Shown here piece by piece: positions 24,343 through 38,249 of a stretch of DNA of 64,000 nt. Position numbers and translations under genes: made by a program. Under the pieces are notes generated by a model. It worked only from the letters and a program-made list of their open reading frames with translations, did not search any database and had not been told where the DNA came from. The first letter of the stretch is position 1; each line of letters opens with the position of its first letter. The DNA comes from Hyperoodon ampullatus (Eukaryota; Chordata; Mammalia; Artiodactyla; Ziphiidae): positions 62,001-126,000 of the forward strand of contig CATKHW010000360.1 of NCBI GenBank assembly GCA_949752795.1. The letters are read 5' to 3'.

Positions 24343-26081
24343 AGAGTAGCTGTTAGGCATTTGGACGGGCACATATCACTGTAATTTCCCGGCAGGAAGA
24401 AGAATTAACCAAATTTTCAGCCACCCACCGGGAACCAGTATAGGTCCTGAACCAAAATTTTGGACTTGCGGTCAGCTCACCAAAAACGAGTTGAAAAATG
24501 GAGCTCAGGGGCACAGCAATTCACAAACTGGCCGAGTAATAAAGGACAACTATCGTCCAAAAATCTGTTGAGGGAAGGCAACGAGGCGGACTTGAAAACG
24601 AGGCAGAATAGCAGGAAACAGATTTCAAGAGGTACGTTGGAATCGCCTTTAAAGCACAGGAAGAGGGGCACAACTTCGACAATGATGCACTTGGCCAAAA
24701 AGGGCGTATGCGTTTTCTCCTGAATATATTCAGGAGAAAACGCATACGCCCTTTTTGGCCAAGCAAGCAAGCGGGCAATGCAAATCTGCACTACAAAGAA
24801 GTATCACTTCCCAACAGTCAAAGGGGACATCCACAAAATGTGTAAGAACAAGAAAGGCAAGACAGGCCCTGGAGAACAGGGAGCCTTGTTATGCTGATGG
24901 GCGGGATGTAAATTGCCAACTGCCTCTCTGGAGGAGTGCATTCTGTTCCCTAAAACAAGTAAAGAACAGAGCTACAGAGCCAAGGGCACTACCAGTCTAG
25001 GGAATATACCTTGGGAAAACTGAAAATCAATAAGACAGAGCCACCCCAAAATTTAGGGCTGCACTGCATACAAGGACCTCAACTTGGATACACCTTAAGT
25101 ATCCCAGAAAATATAAACATGGTTCAAAAAATTGTGGTACTTACGTACGATGGAATATCCCTCAGCCATGAAATCAATGTCATAAGACCAGTAGCAGCAA
25201 AATGGGTGGATTCAGGTACGATGATTCTAAGTGAAATAAGTCACACAGAAAAAGAAACTTATCATAAGATATCACTTATGAAGATCCTGTAAACATGGCT
25301 ACACTTGAACTGAGTTAGGAAAGAGAACAGTGTCTCACATTTAGAAAACACTCTTATACCTGCTTAAGGGGGAAGAAGAGGTGGGGCGATGCATAAAACC
25401 AGAGTTTGATATAAGCACAGGTACCGTTCCAAAAACCAACTATGGAATAGACAAGACCTACACCGTCCTCAGTGAAAGGGACTCAAAACCCCATATTTCC
25501 CGCAGAGGAAATTATCTGACTAGTAAGAATCTTAAAACCTATGTATTGATATGTCTCCGTAAGGGAATCAAGTGTGTCTAGACTGGCATAAACATGGCAG
25601 CGAGAATCAGCTCAAAGCCACTATAAAAAGGAATTTCAAAAACAAAACAAAAAAACTGGGAAATTCTTTACAATTCCTTCAGGGTCTCTGATGAAGGCTG
25701 GAATGACCCTATCTACAACGACAGCTGGATGTGGCATAAGGAGGGACACTTGGGACTGAGACGATTGGTGAGATTGGGTGAGCAAATGCAGACCCTTTAA
25801 AGCAATAATGCATGGCACCCATTCCATGGGTCCGAACTCTCCAGGTTGAAGGGAATATTACTACAGCTATAACATGTGCGGGAAACCTAGAGAACGGACA
25901 CACTGTGAATACGAAAGGTTTCTGAAACTCAACGCATAGTCCCTCTCCTGGTGCTCCGGTTTGACTTTCCGTCTGCTTTACTATCAACCTCCCAACTTGG
26001 AGAGACAGCCCCTTTAACCTCTTGGTTCGCACAGGTTGCCAATTTGGCAGAGGATGAAAGGGAAGAGGGAGAACCAATGAG
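24343..26081 (+). repeat. Satellite monomer 15 (pentamer position 2, second unit)
   Basis: 1739 bp. Shares cccaacagtcaaagggg (near 24810) with copies 10 and 6. Private changes near 25373-25511 (ggaagaagagg, ggggcgatg, gaaattatc). Palindrome 24690-24763 perfect. Confidence 0.95.
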
Positions 26082-27818
26082 AGAGTAGCTGTTAGGCATT
26101 TGGACGGGCACATATCACTGTAATTTCCCGGCAGGAAGAAGAATTAACCAAATTCTCAGCCACCCACCGGGAACCAGTATAGGTCCTGAAGCAAAATTTT
26201 GGACTTGCTGTCAGCTCACCAAAAACGAGTTGAAAAATGGAGCTCAGGGGCACAGCAATTCACAAACTGGCCGAGTAATAAAGGACAACTATCGTCCAAA
26301 AATCTGTTGAGGGAAGGCAACGAGGCGGACTTGAAAGCGAGGCAGAATAGCAGGAAACAGATTTCAAGAGGTACGTTGGAATCGCCTTTAAAGCACAGGA
26401 AGAGGGGCACAACTTCGACAATGATGCACTTGGCCAAAAAGGGCGTATGCGTTTTCTCCTGAATATATTCAGGAGAAAACGCATACACCCTTTTTGGCCA
26501 TGCAAGCAAGCGGACAATGCAAATCTGCACTACAAAGAAGTATCACTTCCCACCGGTCAAAAGGGACATCCACAAAATGTGTAAGAACAAGAAAGGCAAG
26601 ACAGGCCCTGGAGAACAGGGAGCCTTGTTATGCTGATGGGCGGGATGTAAATTGCCAACTGCCTCTCTGGAGGAGTGCATTCTGTTCCCTAAAACAAGTA
26701 AAGAACAGAGCTACAGAGCCAAGGGCACTACCAGTCTAGGGAATATACCTTGGGAAAACTGAAAATCAATAAGACAGAGCCACCCCAAAATTTAGGGCTG
26801 CACTGCATACAAGGACCTCAACTTGGATACACCTTAAGTATCCCAGAAAATATAAACATGGTTCAAAAAATTGTGGTACTTACATACGATGGAATATCCC
26901 TCAGCCATGAAATCAATGTCATAAGACCAGTAGCAGCAAAATGGGTGGATTCAGGTACGATGATTCTAAGTGAAATAAGTCACACAGAAAAAGAAACTTA
27001 TCATAAGATATCACTTATGAAGATCCTGTAAACATGGCTACACTTGAACTGAGTTAGGAAAGAGAACAGTGTCTCACATTTAGAAAACACTTATACCTGC
27101 TTAAGGGGGAAGGAGAGGTGGGGTGATGCATAAAACCAGAGTTTGATATAAGCACAGGTACCGTTCCAAAAACCAACTATGGAATAGACAAGACCTACAC
27201 CGTCTTCAGTGAAAGGGACTCAAAACCCCATATTTCCCGCAGAGGAAAATATCTGACTAGTAAGAATCTTAAAACCTATGTATTGATATGTCTCCGTAAG
27301 GGAATCAAGTGTGTCTAGACTGGCATAAACATGGCAGCGAGAATCAGCTCAAACCCACTATAAAAAGGAATTTCAAAAACAAAACAAAAAAACTGGGAAA
27401 TTCTTTACAATTCCTTCAGGGTCTCTGATGAAAGCTGGAATGACCCTATCTACAACGACAGCTGGATGTGGCATAAGGAGGGACACTTGGGACTGAGACG
27501 ATTGGTGAGATTGGGTGAGCAAATGCAGACCCTTTAAAGCAATAATGCATGGCACCCATTCCATGGGTCCGAACTCTCCAGGTTGAAGGGAATGTTACTA
27601 CAGCTATAACATGTGCGGGAAACCTAGAGAACGGACACACTGTGAATACGAAAGGTTTCTAAAACTCAACGAATAGTCCCTGTCCTGGTGCTCCGGTTTG
27701 ACTTTCCGTCTGCTTTACTATCAACCTCCCAACTTGGAGAGACAGCCCCTTTAACCTCTTGGTTCGCATAGGTTGCCAATTTGGCAGAGGATGAAAGGGA
27801 AGAGGGAGAACCAATGAG
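26082..27818 (+). repeat. Satellite monomer 16 (pentamer position 3, second unit)
   Basis: 1737 bp; shares the CT deletion (aacacttatacc near 27087), gggaatgttac and gtccctgtcc with copy 11. Palindrome 26429-26502 has two right-arm mismatches. Private changes include ctgaagcaaa near 26187 and cttacatacg near 26879. Confidence 0.95.
26429..26502. repeat. Palindrome, copy 16, two right-arm mismatches
   Basis: Base 26487 is a instead of g (a CpG transition) and base 26501 is t instead of a. Confidence 0.9.
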
Positions 27819-29555
27819 AGAGTAGCTGTTAGGCATTTGGACGGGCACATATCACTGTAATTTCCCAGCAGGAAGAAGAATTAATCAAATTCTCAGCCAC
27901 ACACCGGGCACCAGTATAGGTCCTGAACCAAAATTTTGGACTTGCGGTCAGCTCACCAAAAACGAGTTGAAAAATGGAGCTCAGGGGCACAGCAATTCAC
28001 AAACTGGCCGAGTAATAAAGGACAACTATCGTCCAAAAATCTGTTGAGGGAAGGCAACGAGGCGGACTTGAAAGCGAGGCAGAATAGCAGGAAACAGATT
28101 TCAAGAGGTACGTTGGAATCGCCTTTAAAGCACAGGAAGAGGGGCACAACTTCGACAATGATGCACTTGGCCAAAAAGGGCGTATGCGTTTTCTCCTGAA
28201 TATATTCAGGAGAAAACGCATACGCCCTTTTTGGCCAAGCAAGCAAGCGGGCAATGCAAATCTGCACTACAAAGAAGTATCACTTCCCACCGGTCAAAAG
28301 GGACATCCACAAAATGTGTAAGAACAAGAAAGGCAAGACAGGCCCTGGAGAACAGGGAGCCTTGTTATGCTGATGGGCGGGATGTAAATTGACAACTGCC
28401 TCTCTGGAGGAGTGCATTCTGTTCCCTAAAACAAGTAAAGAACAGAGCTACAGAGCCAAGGGCACTACCAGTCTAGGGAATATACCGTGGGAAAACTGAA
28501 AATCAATAAGACAGAGCCACCCCAAAATTTAGGGCTGCACTGCATACAAGGACCTCAACTTGGATACACCTTAAGTATCCCAGAAAATATAAACATGGTT
28601 CAAAAAATTGTGGTACTTATGTACGATGGAATATCCCTCAGCCATGAAATCAATGTCATAAGACCAGTAGCAGCAAAATGGGTGGATTCAGGTACAATGA
28701 TTCTAAGTGAAATAAGTCACACAGAAAAAGAAACATCATAAGATATCACTTATGAAGATCCTGTAAACATGGCTACACTTGAACTGAGTTAGGAAAGAGA
28801 ACAGTGTCTCACATTTAGAAAACACTCTTATACCTGCTTAAGGGGGAAGGAGAGGTGGGGTGATGCATAAAACCAGAGTTTGATATAAGCACAGGTACCG
28901 TTCCAAAAACCAACTATGGAATAGACAAGACCTACACCGTCCTCAGTGAAAGGGACTCAAAACCCCATATTTCCCGCAGAGGAAAATATCTGACTAGTAA
29001 GAATCTTAAAACCTATGTATTGATATGTCTCCGTAAGGGAATCAAGTGTGTCTAGACAGGCATAAACATGGCAACGAGAATCAGCTCAAACCCACTATAA
29101 AAAGGAATTTCAAAAACAAAACAAAAAAACTGGGAAATTCTTTACAATTCCTTCAGGGTCTCTGATGAAAGCTGGAATGACCCTATCTACAACGACAGCT
29201 GGATGTGGCATAAGGAGGGACACTTGGGACTGAGACGATTGGTGAGATTGGGTGAGCAAATGCAGACCCTTTAAAGCCATAATGCATGGCACCCATTCCA
29301 TGGGTCCGAACTCTCCAGGTTGAAGGGAATATTACTACAGCTATAACATGTGCGGGAAACCTAGAGAACGGACACACTGTGAATACGAAAGGTTTCTAAA
29401 ACTCAACGAATAGTCCCACTCCTGGTGCTCCGGTTTGACTTTCCGTCTGCTTTACTATCAACCTCCCAACTTGGAGAGACAGCCCCTTTAACATCTTGGT
29501 TCGCACAGGTTGCCAATTTGGCAGAGGATGAAAGGGAAGAGGGAGAACCAATGAG
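27819..29555 (+). repeat. Satellite monomer 17 (pentamer position 4, second unit)
   Basis: 1737 bp; a 2-bp deletion in gaaacatcataag near 28731 breaks the ORF2-relic frame that is open in most copies. First copy with ttcccagcagg, gcaacgag and gccataatg, which become common in copies 20-25. Palindrome 28166-28239 perfect. Confidence 0.95.
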
Positions 29556-31294
29556 AGAGTAGCTGTTAGGCATTTGGACGGGCACATATCACTGTAATTT
29601 CCCGGCAGGAAGAAGAATTAACCAAATTCTCAGCCACCCAGCGGGAACCAGTATAGGTCCTGAACCAAAATTTTGGACTTGCGGTCAGCTCTCCAAAAAC
29701 GAGTTGAAAAATGGAGCTCAGGGACACAGCAATTCACAAACTGGCCGAGTAATAAAGGACAACTATCGTCCAAAAATCTGTTGAGGGAAGGCAACGAGGT
29801 GGACTTGAAAGAGAGGCAGAATAGCAGGAAACAGATTTCAAGAGGTACGTTGGAATCGCCTTTAAAGCACAGGAAGAGGGGCACAACTTCGACAATGATG
29901 CACTTGGCCAAAAAGGGCGTATGCGTTTTCTCCTGAATATATTCAGGAGAAAACGCATACGCCCTTTTTGGCCAAGCAAGCAAGCGGGCAATGCAAATCT
30001 GCACTACAAAGAAGTATCACTTCCCACCGGTCAAAAGGGACATCCACAAAATGTGTAAGAACAAGAAAGGCAAGACAGGCCCTGGAGAACAGGGAGCCTT
30101 GTTATGCTGATGGGCGGGATGTAAATTGACAACTGCCTCTCTGGAGGAGTGCATTCTGTTCCCTAAAACAAGTAAAGAACAAAGCTACAGAGCCAAGGTC
30201 ACTACCAGTCTAGGGAATATACCTTGGGAAAACTGAAAATCAATAAGACAGAGCCACCCCAAAATTTAGGGCTGCACTGCATACAAGGACCTCAACTTGG
30301 ATACACCTTAAGTATCCCAGAAAATATAAACATGGTTCAAAAAATTGTGGTACTTACGTACGATGGAATATCCCTCAGCCATGAAATCAATGTCATAAGA
30401 CCAGTAGCAGCAAAATGGGTGGATTCAGGTACGATGATTCTAAGTGAAATAAGTCACACAGAAAAAGAAACTTATCATAAGATATCACTTATGAAGATCC
30501 TGTAAACATGGCTACACTTGAACTGAGTTAGGAAAGAGAACAGTGTCTCACATTTAGAAAACACTCTTATACCTGCTTAAGGGGCAAGGAGAGGTGGGGT
30601 GATGCATAAAACCAGAGTTTGATATAAGCACAGGTACCGTTCCAAAAACCAACTATGGAATAGACAAGACCTACACCGTCCTCAGCGAAAGGGACTCAAA
30701 ACCCCATATTTCCCGCAGAGGAAAATATCTGACTAGTAAGAATCTTAAAACCTATGTATTGATATGTCTCCGTAAGGGAATCAAGTGTGTCTAGACTGGC
30801 ATAAACATGGCAGCGAGAATCAGCTCAAACCCACTATAAAAAGGAATTTCAAAAACAAAACAAAAAAACTGGGAAATTCTTTACAATTCCTTCAGGGTCT
30901 CTGATGAAAGCTGGAATGACCCTATCTACAATGACAGCTGGATGTGGCATAAGGAGGGACACTTGGGACTGAGACGATTGGTGAGATTGGGTGAGCAAAT
31001 GCAGATCCTTTAAAGCAATAATGCATGGCACCCATTCCATGTGTCCGAACTCTCCAGGTTGAAGGGAATATTACTACAGCTATAACATGTGCGGGAAACC
31101 TAGAGAACGGACACACTGTGAATACGAAAGGTTTCTAAAACTCAAAGAATAGACCCTCTCCTGGTGCTCCGGTTTGACTTTCCGTCTGCTTTACTATCAA
31201 CCTCCCAACTTGGAGAGACAGCCCCTTTAACCTCTTGGTTCGCACAGGTTGCCAATTTGGCAGAGGATGAAAGGGAAGAGGGAGAACCAATGAG
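29556..31294 (+). repeat. Satellite monomer 18 (pentamer position 5, second unit)
   Basis: 1739 bp. Shares gaggtggac with copy 13, gctctccaaa with copies 26-28, 30 and 32-34, and caaagaatagacc (near 31143) with copy 33. Palindrome 29903-29976 perfect. Confidence 0.95.
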
Positions 31295-33032
31295 AGAGTA
31301 GCTGTTAGGCATTTGGACGGGCACATATCACTGTAATTTCCCGGCAGGAAGAAGAATTAACCAAATTCTCAGCCACCCACTGGGAACCAGTATAGGTCCT
31401 GAACCAAAATTTTGGACTTGCGGTCAGCTCACCAAAAACGAGTTGAAGAATGGAGCTCAGGGACACAGCAATTCACAAACTGGCCGAGTAATAAAGGACA
31501 ACTATCGTCCAAAAATCTGTTGAGGGAAGGCAACGAGGCGGACTTGAAAGCGAGGCAGAATAGCAGGAAACAGATTTCAAGAGTTACTTTGGAATCGCCT
31601 TTAAAGCACAGGAAGAGGGGCACAACTTCGACAATGATGCACTTGGCCAAAAAGGGCGTATGCGTTTTCTCCTGAATATATTCAGGAGAAAACGCATACG
31701 CCCTTTTTGGCCAAGCAAGCAAGCGGGCAATGCAAATCTGCACTACAAAGAAGTATCACTTCCCACCGGTCAAAAGGGACATCCACAAATGTGTAAGAAC
31801 AAGAAAGGCAAGACAGGCCCTGGAGAACAGGGAGCCTTGTTATGCTGATGGGCGGGATGTAAATTGCCAACTGCCTCTCTGGAGGAGTGCATTCTGTTCC
31901 CTAAAACAAGTAAAGAACAGAGCTACAGAGCCAAGGGCACTACCAGTCTAGGGAATATACCTTGGGAAAACTGAAAATCAATAAGACAGAGCCACCCCAA
32001 AATTTAGGGCTGCACTGCATACAAGGACCTCAACTTGGATACACCTTAAGTATCCCAGAAAATATAAACATGGTTCAAAAAATTGTGGTACTTACGTACG
32101 ATGGAATATCCCTCAGCCATGAAATCAATGTCATAAGACCAGTAGCAGCAAAATGGGTGGATTCAGGTACGATGATTCTAAGTGAAATAAGTCACACAGA
32201 AAAAGAAACTTATCATAAGATATCACTTATGAAGATCCTGTAAACATGGCTACACTTGAACTGAGTTAGGAAAGAGAACAGTGTCTCACATTTAGAAAAC
32301 ACTCTTATACCTGCTTAAGGGGGAAGGAGAGGTGGGGTGATGCATAAAACCAGAGTTTGATATAAGCACAGGTACCGTTCCAAAAACCAACTATGGAATA
32401 GACAAGACCTACACCGTCCTCAGTGAAAGGGACTCAAAACACCATATTTCCCGCAGAGGAAAATATCTGACTAGTAAGAATCTTAAAACCTATGTATTGA
32501 TATGTCTCCATAAGGGAATCAAGTGTGTCTAGACTGGCATAAACATGGCAGCGAGAATCAGCTCAAACCCACTATAAAAAGGAATTTCAAAAACAAAACA
32601 AAAAAACTGGGAAATTCTTTACAATTCCTTCAGGGTCTCTGATGAAGGCTGGAATGACCCTATCTACAACGACAGCTGGATGTGGCATAAGGAGGGACAC
32701 TTGGGACTGAGACGATTGGTGAGATTGGGTGAGCAAATGCAGACCCTTTAAAGCAATAATGCATGGCACCCATTCCATGGGTCCGAACTCTCCAGGTTGA
32801 AGGGAATATTACTACAGCTATAACATGTGCGGGAAACCTAGAGAACGGACACACTGTGAATACGAAAGGTTTCTAAAACTCAACGAATAGTCCCACTCCT
32901 GGTGCTCCGGTTTGACTTTCCGTCTGCTTTACTATCAACCTCCCAACTTGGAGAGACAGCCCCTTTAACCTCTTGGTTCGCACAGGTTGCCAATTTGGCA
33001 GAGGATGAAAGGGAAGAGGGAGAACCAATGAG
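31295..33032 (+). repeat. Satellite monomer 19
   Basis: 1738 bp; shares the acaaatgtg deletion (near 31786), gaagaatgg and gagttactttgg with copy 11, eight copies to the left, but not copy 11's 3' markers. Palindrome 31642-31715 perfect. Confidence 0.95.
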
Positions 33033-34771
33033 AGAGTAGCTGTTAGGCATTTGGACGGTCACATATCACTGTAATTTCCCGGCAGGAAGAAGAATTAACC
33101 AAATTCTCAGCCACCCACCGGGAACCAGTATAGGTCCTGAACCAAAATTTTGGACTTGCGGTCAGCTCACCAAAAACGAGTTGAAAAATGGAGCTCAGGG
33201 GCACAGCAATTCACAAACTGGCCGAGTAATAAAGGACAACTATCGTCCAAAAATCTGTTGAGGGAAGGCAACGAGGCGGACTTGAAAGCGAGGCAGAATA
33301 GCAGGAAACAGATTTCAAGAGGTACGTTGGAATCGCCTTTAAAGCACAGGAAGAGGGGCACAACTTCGACAATGATGCACTTGGCCAAAAAGGGCGTATG
33401 CGTTTTCTCCTGAATATATTCAGGAGAAAACGCATACGCCCTTTTTGGCCAAGCAAGCAAGCGGGCAATGCAAATCTGCACTACAAAGAAGTATCACTTC
33501 CCACCGGTCAAAAGGGACATCCACAAAATGTGTAAGAACAAGAAAGGCAAGACAGGCCCTGGAGAACAGGGAGCCTTGTTATGCTGATGGGCGGGATGTA
33601 AATTGCCAACTGCCTCTCTGGAGGAGTGCATTCTGTTCCCTAAAACAAGTAAAGAACAGAGCTACAGAGCCAAGGGCACTACCAGTCTAGGGAATATACC
33701 TTGGGAAAACTGAAAATCAATAAGACAGAGCCACCCCAAAATTTAGGGCTGCACTGCATACAAGGACCTCAACTTGGATACACCTTAAGTATCCCAGAAA
33801 ATATAAACATGGTTCAAAAAATTGTGGTACTTATGTACGATGGAATATCCCTCAGCCATGAAATCAATGTCATAAGACCAGTAGCAGCAAAATGGGTGGA
33901 TTCAGGTACGATGATTCTAAGTGAAATAAGTCACACAGAAAAAGAAACTTATCATAAGATATCACTTATGAAGATCCTGTAAACATGGCTACACTTGAAC
34001 TGAGTTAGGAAAGAGAACAGTGTCTCACATTTAGAAAACACTCTTATACCTGCTTAAGGGGGAAGGAGAGGTGGGGTGATGCATAAAACCAGAGTTTGAT
34101 ATAAGCACAGGTACCGTTCCAAAAACCAACTATGGAATAGACAAGACCTACACCGTCCTCAGTGAAAGGGACTCAAAACCCCATATTTCCCGCAGAGGAA
34201 AATATCTGACTAGTAAGAATCTTAAAACCTATGTATTGATATGTCTCCGTAAGGGAATCAAGTGTGTCTAGACTGGCATAAACATGGCAACGAGAATCAG
34301 CTCAAACCCACTATAAAAAGGAATTTCAAAAACAAAACAAAAAAACGGGGAAATTCTTTACAATTCCTTCAGGGTCTCTGATGAAAGCTGGAATGACCCT
34401 ATCTACAATGACAGCTGGATGTGGCATAAGGAGGGACACTTGGGACTGAGACGATTGGTGAGATTGGGTGAGCAAATGCAGACCCTTTAAAGCAATAATG
34501 CATGGCACCCATTCCATGGGTCCGAACTCTCCAGGTTGAAGGGAATATTACTACAGCTATAACATGTGCGGGAAACCTAGAGAACGGACACACTGTGAAT
34601 ACGAAAGGTTTCTAAAACTCAACGAATAGTCCCACTCCTGGTGCTCCGGTTTGACTTTCCGTCTGCTTTACTATCAACCTCCCAACTTGGAGAGACAGCC
34701 CCTTTAACATCTTGGTTCGCACAGGTTGCCAATTTGGCAGAGGATGAAAGGGAAGAGGGAGAACCAATGAG
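33033..34771 (+). repeat. Satellite monomer 20 (dimer position A)
   Basis: 1739 bp. Shares ggacggtcac (near 33053) and cttatgtacg (near 33830) with copy 22. Palindrome 33380-33453 perfect. Confidence 0.95.
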
Positions 34772-36510
34772 AGAGTAGCTGTTAGGCATTTGGACGGGCA
34801 CATATCACTGTAATTTCCCAGCAGGAAGAAGAATTAACCAAATTCTCAGCCACCCACCGGGAACCAGTATAGGTCCTGAACCAAAATTTTGGACTTGCGG
34901 TCAGCTCACCAAAAACGAGTTGAAAAATGGAGCTCAGGGGCACAGCAATTCACAAACTGGCCGAGTAATAAAGGACAACTATCGTCCAAAAATCTGTTGA
35001 GGGAAGGCAACGAGGCGGACTTGAAAGCGAGGCAGAATAGCAGGAAACAGATTTCAAGAGGTACGTTGGAATCGCCTTTAAAGCACAGGAAGAGGGGCAC
35101 AACTTCGACAATGATGCACTTGGCCAAAAAGGGCGTATGCGTTTTCTCCTGAATATATTCAGGAGAAAACGCATACGCCCTTTTTGGCCAAGCAAGCAAG
35201 CGGGCAATGCAAATCTGCACTACAAAGAAGTATCACTTCCCACCGGTCAAAAGGGACATCCACAAAATGTGTAAGAACAAGAAAGGCAAGACAGGCCCTG
35301 GAGAACAGGGAGCCTTGTTATGCTGATGGGCGGGATGTAAATTGACAACTGCCTCTCTGGAGGAGTGCATTCTGTTCCCTAAAACAAGTAAAGAACAGAG
35401 CTACAGAGCCAAGGGCACTACCAGTCTAGGGAATATACCTTGGGAAAACTGAAAATCAATAAGACAGAGCCACCCCAAAATTTAGGGCTGCACTGCATAC
35501 AAGGACCTCAACTTGGATACACCTTAAGTATCCCAGAAAATATAAACATGGTTCAAAAAATTGTGGTACTTACGTACGATGGAATATCCCTCAGCCATGA
35601 AATCAATGTCATAAGACCAGTAGCAGCAAAATGGGTGGATTCAGGTACGATGATTCTAAGTGAAATAAGTCACACAGAAAAAGAAACTTATCATAAGATA
35701 TCACTTATGAAGATCCTGTAAACATGGCTACACTTGAACTGAGTTAGGAAAGAGAACGGTGTCTCACATTTAGAAAACACTCTTATACCTGCTTAAGGGG
35801 GAAGGAGAGGTGGGGTGATGCATAAAACCAGAGTTTGATATAAGCACAGGTACCGTTCCAAAAACCAACTATGGAATAGACAAGACCTACACCGTCCTCA
35901 GTGAAAGGGACTCAAAACCCCATATTTCCCGCAGAGGAAAATATCTGACTAGTAAGAATCTTAAAACCTATGTATTGATATGTCTCCGTAAGGGAATCAA
36001 GTGTGTCTAGACTGGCATAAACATGGCAACGAGAATCAGCTCAAACCCACTATAAAAAGGAATTTCAAAAACAAAACAAAAAAACGGGGAAATTCTTTAC
36101 AATTCCTTCAGGGTCTCTGATGAAAGCTGGAATGACCCTATCTACAACGACAGCTGGATGTGGCATAAGGAGGGACACTTGGGACTGAGACGATTGGTGA
36201 GATTGGGTGAGCAAATGCAGACCCTTTAAAGCCATAATGCATGGCACCCATTCCATGGGTCCGAACTCTCCAGGTTGAAGGGAATATTACTACAGCTATA
36301 ACATGTGCGGGAAACCTAGAGAACGGACACACTGTGAATACGAAAGGTTTCTAAAACTCAACGAATAGTCCCACTCCTGGTGCTCCGGTTTGACTTTCCG
36401 TCTGCTTTACTATCAACCTCCCAACTTGGAGAGACAGCCCCTTTAACATCTTGGTTCGCACAGGTTGCCAATTTGGCAGAGGATGAAAGGGAAGAGGGAG
36501 AACCAATGAG
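34772..36510 (+). repeat. Satellite monomer 21 (dimer position B)
   Basis: 1739 bp. Shares ttcccagcagg (near 34815), attgacaact (near 35341), gagaacggtg (near 35752) and gccataatg (near 36230) with copy 23. Palindrome 35119-35192 perfect. Confidence 0.95.
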
Positions 36511-38249
36511 AGAGTAGCTGTTAGGCATTTGGACGGTCACATATCACTGTAATTTCCCGGCAGGAAGAAGAATTAACCAAATTCTCAGCCACCCACCGGG
36601 AACCAGTATAGGTCCTGAACCAAAATTTTGGACTTGCGGTCAGCTCACCAAAAACGAGTTGAAAAATGGAGCTCAGGGGCACAGCAATTCACAAACTGGC
36701 CGAGTAATAAAGGACAACTATCGTCCAAAAATCTGTTGAGGGAAGGCAACGAGGCGGACTTGAAAGCGAGGCAGAATAGCAGGAAACAGATTTCAAGAGG
36801 TACGTTGGAATCGCCTTTAAAGCACAGGAAGAGGGGCACAACTTCGACAATGATGCACTTGGCCAAAAAGGGCGTATGCGTTTTCTCCTGAATATATTCA
36901 GGAGAAAACGCATACGCCCTTTTTGGCCAAGCAAGCAAGCGGGCAATGCAAATCTGCACTACAAAGAAGTATCACTTCCCACCGGTCAAAAGGGACATCC
37001 ACAAAATGTGTAAGAACAAGAAAGGCAAGACAGGCCCTGGAGAACAGGGAGCCTTGTTATGCTGATGGGCGGGATGTAAATTGCCAACTGCCTCTCTGGA
37101 GGAGTGCATTCTGTTCCCTAAAACAAGTAAAGAACAGAGCTACAGAGCCAAGGGCACTACCAGTCTAGGGAATATACCTTGGGAAAACTGAAAATCAATA
37201 AGACAGAGCCACCCCAAAATTTAGGGCTGCACTGCATACAAGGACCTCAACTTGGATACACCTTAAGTATCCCAGAAAATATAAACATGGTTCAAAAAAT
37301 TGTGGTACTTATGTACGATGGAATATCCCTCAGCCATGAAATCAATGTCATAAGACCAGTAGCAGCAAAATGGGTGGATTCAGGTACGATGATTCTAAGT
37401 GAAATAAGTCACACAGAAAAAGAAACTTATCATAAGATATCACTTATGAAGATCCTGTAAACATGGCTACACTTGAACTGAGTTAGGAAAGAGAACAGTG
37501 TCTCACATTTAGAAAACACTCTTATACCTGCTTAAGGGGGAAGGAGAGGTGGGGTGATGCATAAAACCAGAGTTTGATATAAGCACAGGTACCGTTCCAA
37601 AAACCAACTATGGAATAGACAAGACCTACACCGTCCTCAGTGAAAGGGACTCAAAACCCCATATTTCCCGCAGAGGAAAATATCTGACTAGTAAGAATCT
37701 TAAAACCTATGTATTGATATGTCTCCGTAAGGGAATCAAGTGTGTCTAGACTGGCATAAACATGGCAACGAGAATCAGCTCAAACCCACTATAAAAAGGA
37801 ATTTCAAAAACAAAACAAAAAAACGGGGAAATTCTTTACAATTCCTTCAGGGTCTCTGATGAAAGCTGGAATGACCCTATCTACAACGACAGCTGGATGT
37901 GGCATAAGGAGGGACACTTGGGACTGAGACGATTGGTGAGATTGGGTGAGCAAATGCAGACCCTTTAAAGCAATAATGCATGGCACCCATTCCATGGGTC
38001 CGAACTCTCCAGGTTGAAGGGAATATTACTACAGCTATAACATGTGCGGGAAACCTAGAGAACGGACACACTGTGAATACGAAAGGTTTCTAAAACTCAA
38101 CGAATAGTCCCACTCCTGGTGCTCCGGTTTGACTTTCCGTCTGCTTTACTATCAACCTCCCAACTTGGAGAGACAGCCCCTTTAACATCTTGGTTCGCAC
38201 AGGTTGCCAATTTGGCAGAGGATGAAAGGGAAGAGGGAGAACCAATGAG
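36511..38249 (+). repeat. Satellite monomer 22 (dimer position A, second unit)
   Basis: 1739 bp. Carries copy 20's markers ggacggtcac (near 36531) and cttatgtacg (near 37308). Palindrome 36858-36931 perfect. Confidence 0.95.

Larger units (their letters stand above)
22605..31294 (+). repeat. Higher-order repeat, five-monomer unit, second copy
   Basis: Copies 14-18 (8690 bp) repeat the variant order of copies 9-13. The second unit has its own later changes: the 1-bp deletion in copy 14, the 2-bp deletion in copy 17 and the palindrome mismatches in copy 16. Confidence 0.75.
33033..36510 (+). repeat. Higher-order repeat, dimer unit, first copy
   Basis: Copies 20-21 (3478 bp) alternate type A (ggacggtcac, cttatgtacg, attgccaact, caataatgc) and type B (ttcccagcagg, attgacaact, gagaacggtg, gccataatg) in the same order as copies 22-23. 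Confidence 0.8.

Noticed and set aside
25381..25581. 66-codon frame private to copy 15
   Set aside because: It is opened by local substitutions in the L1 3' UTR relic, lies in sequence that is non-coding in L1 and in all other copies, and has no recognisable domain.
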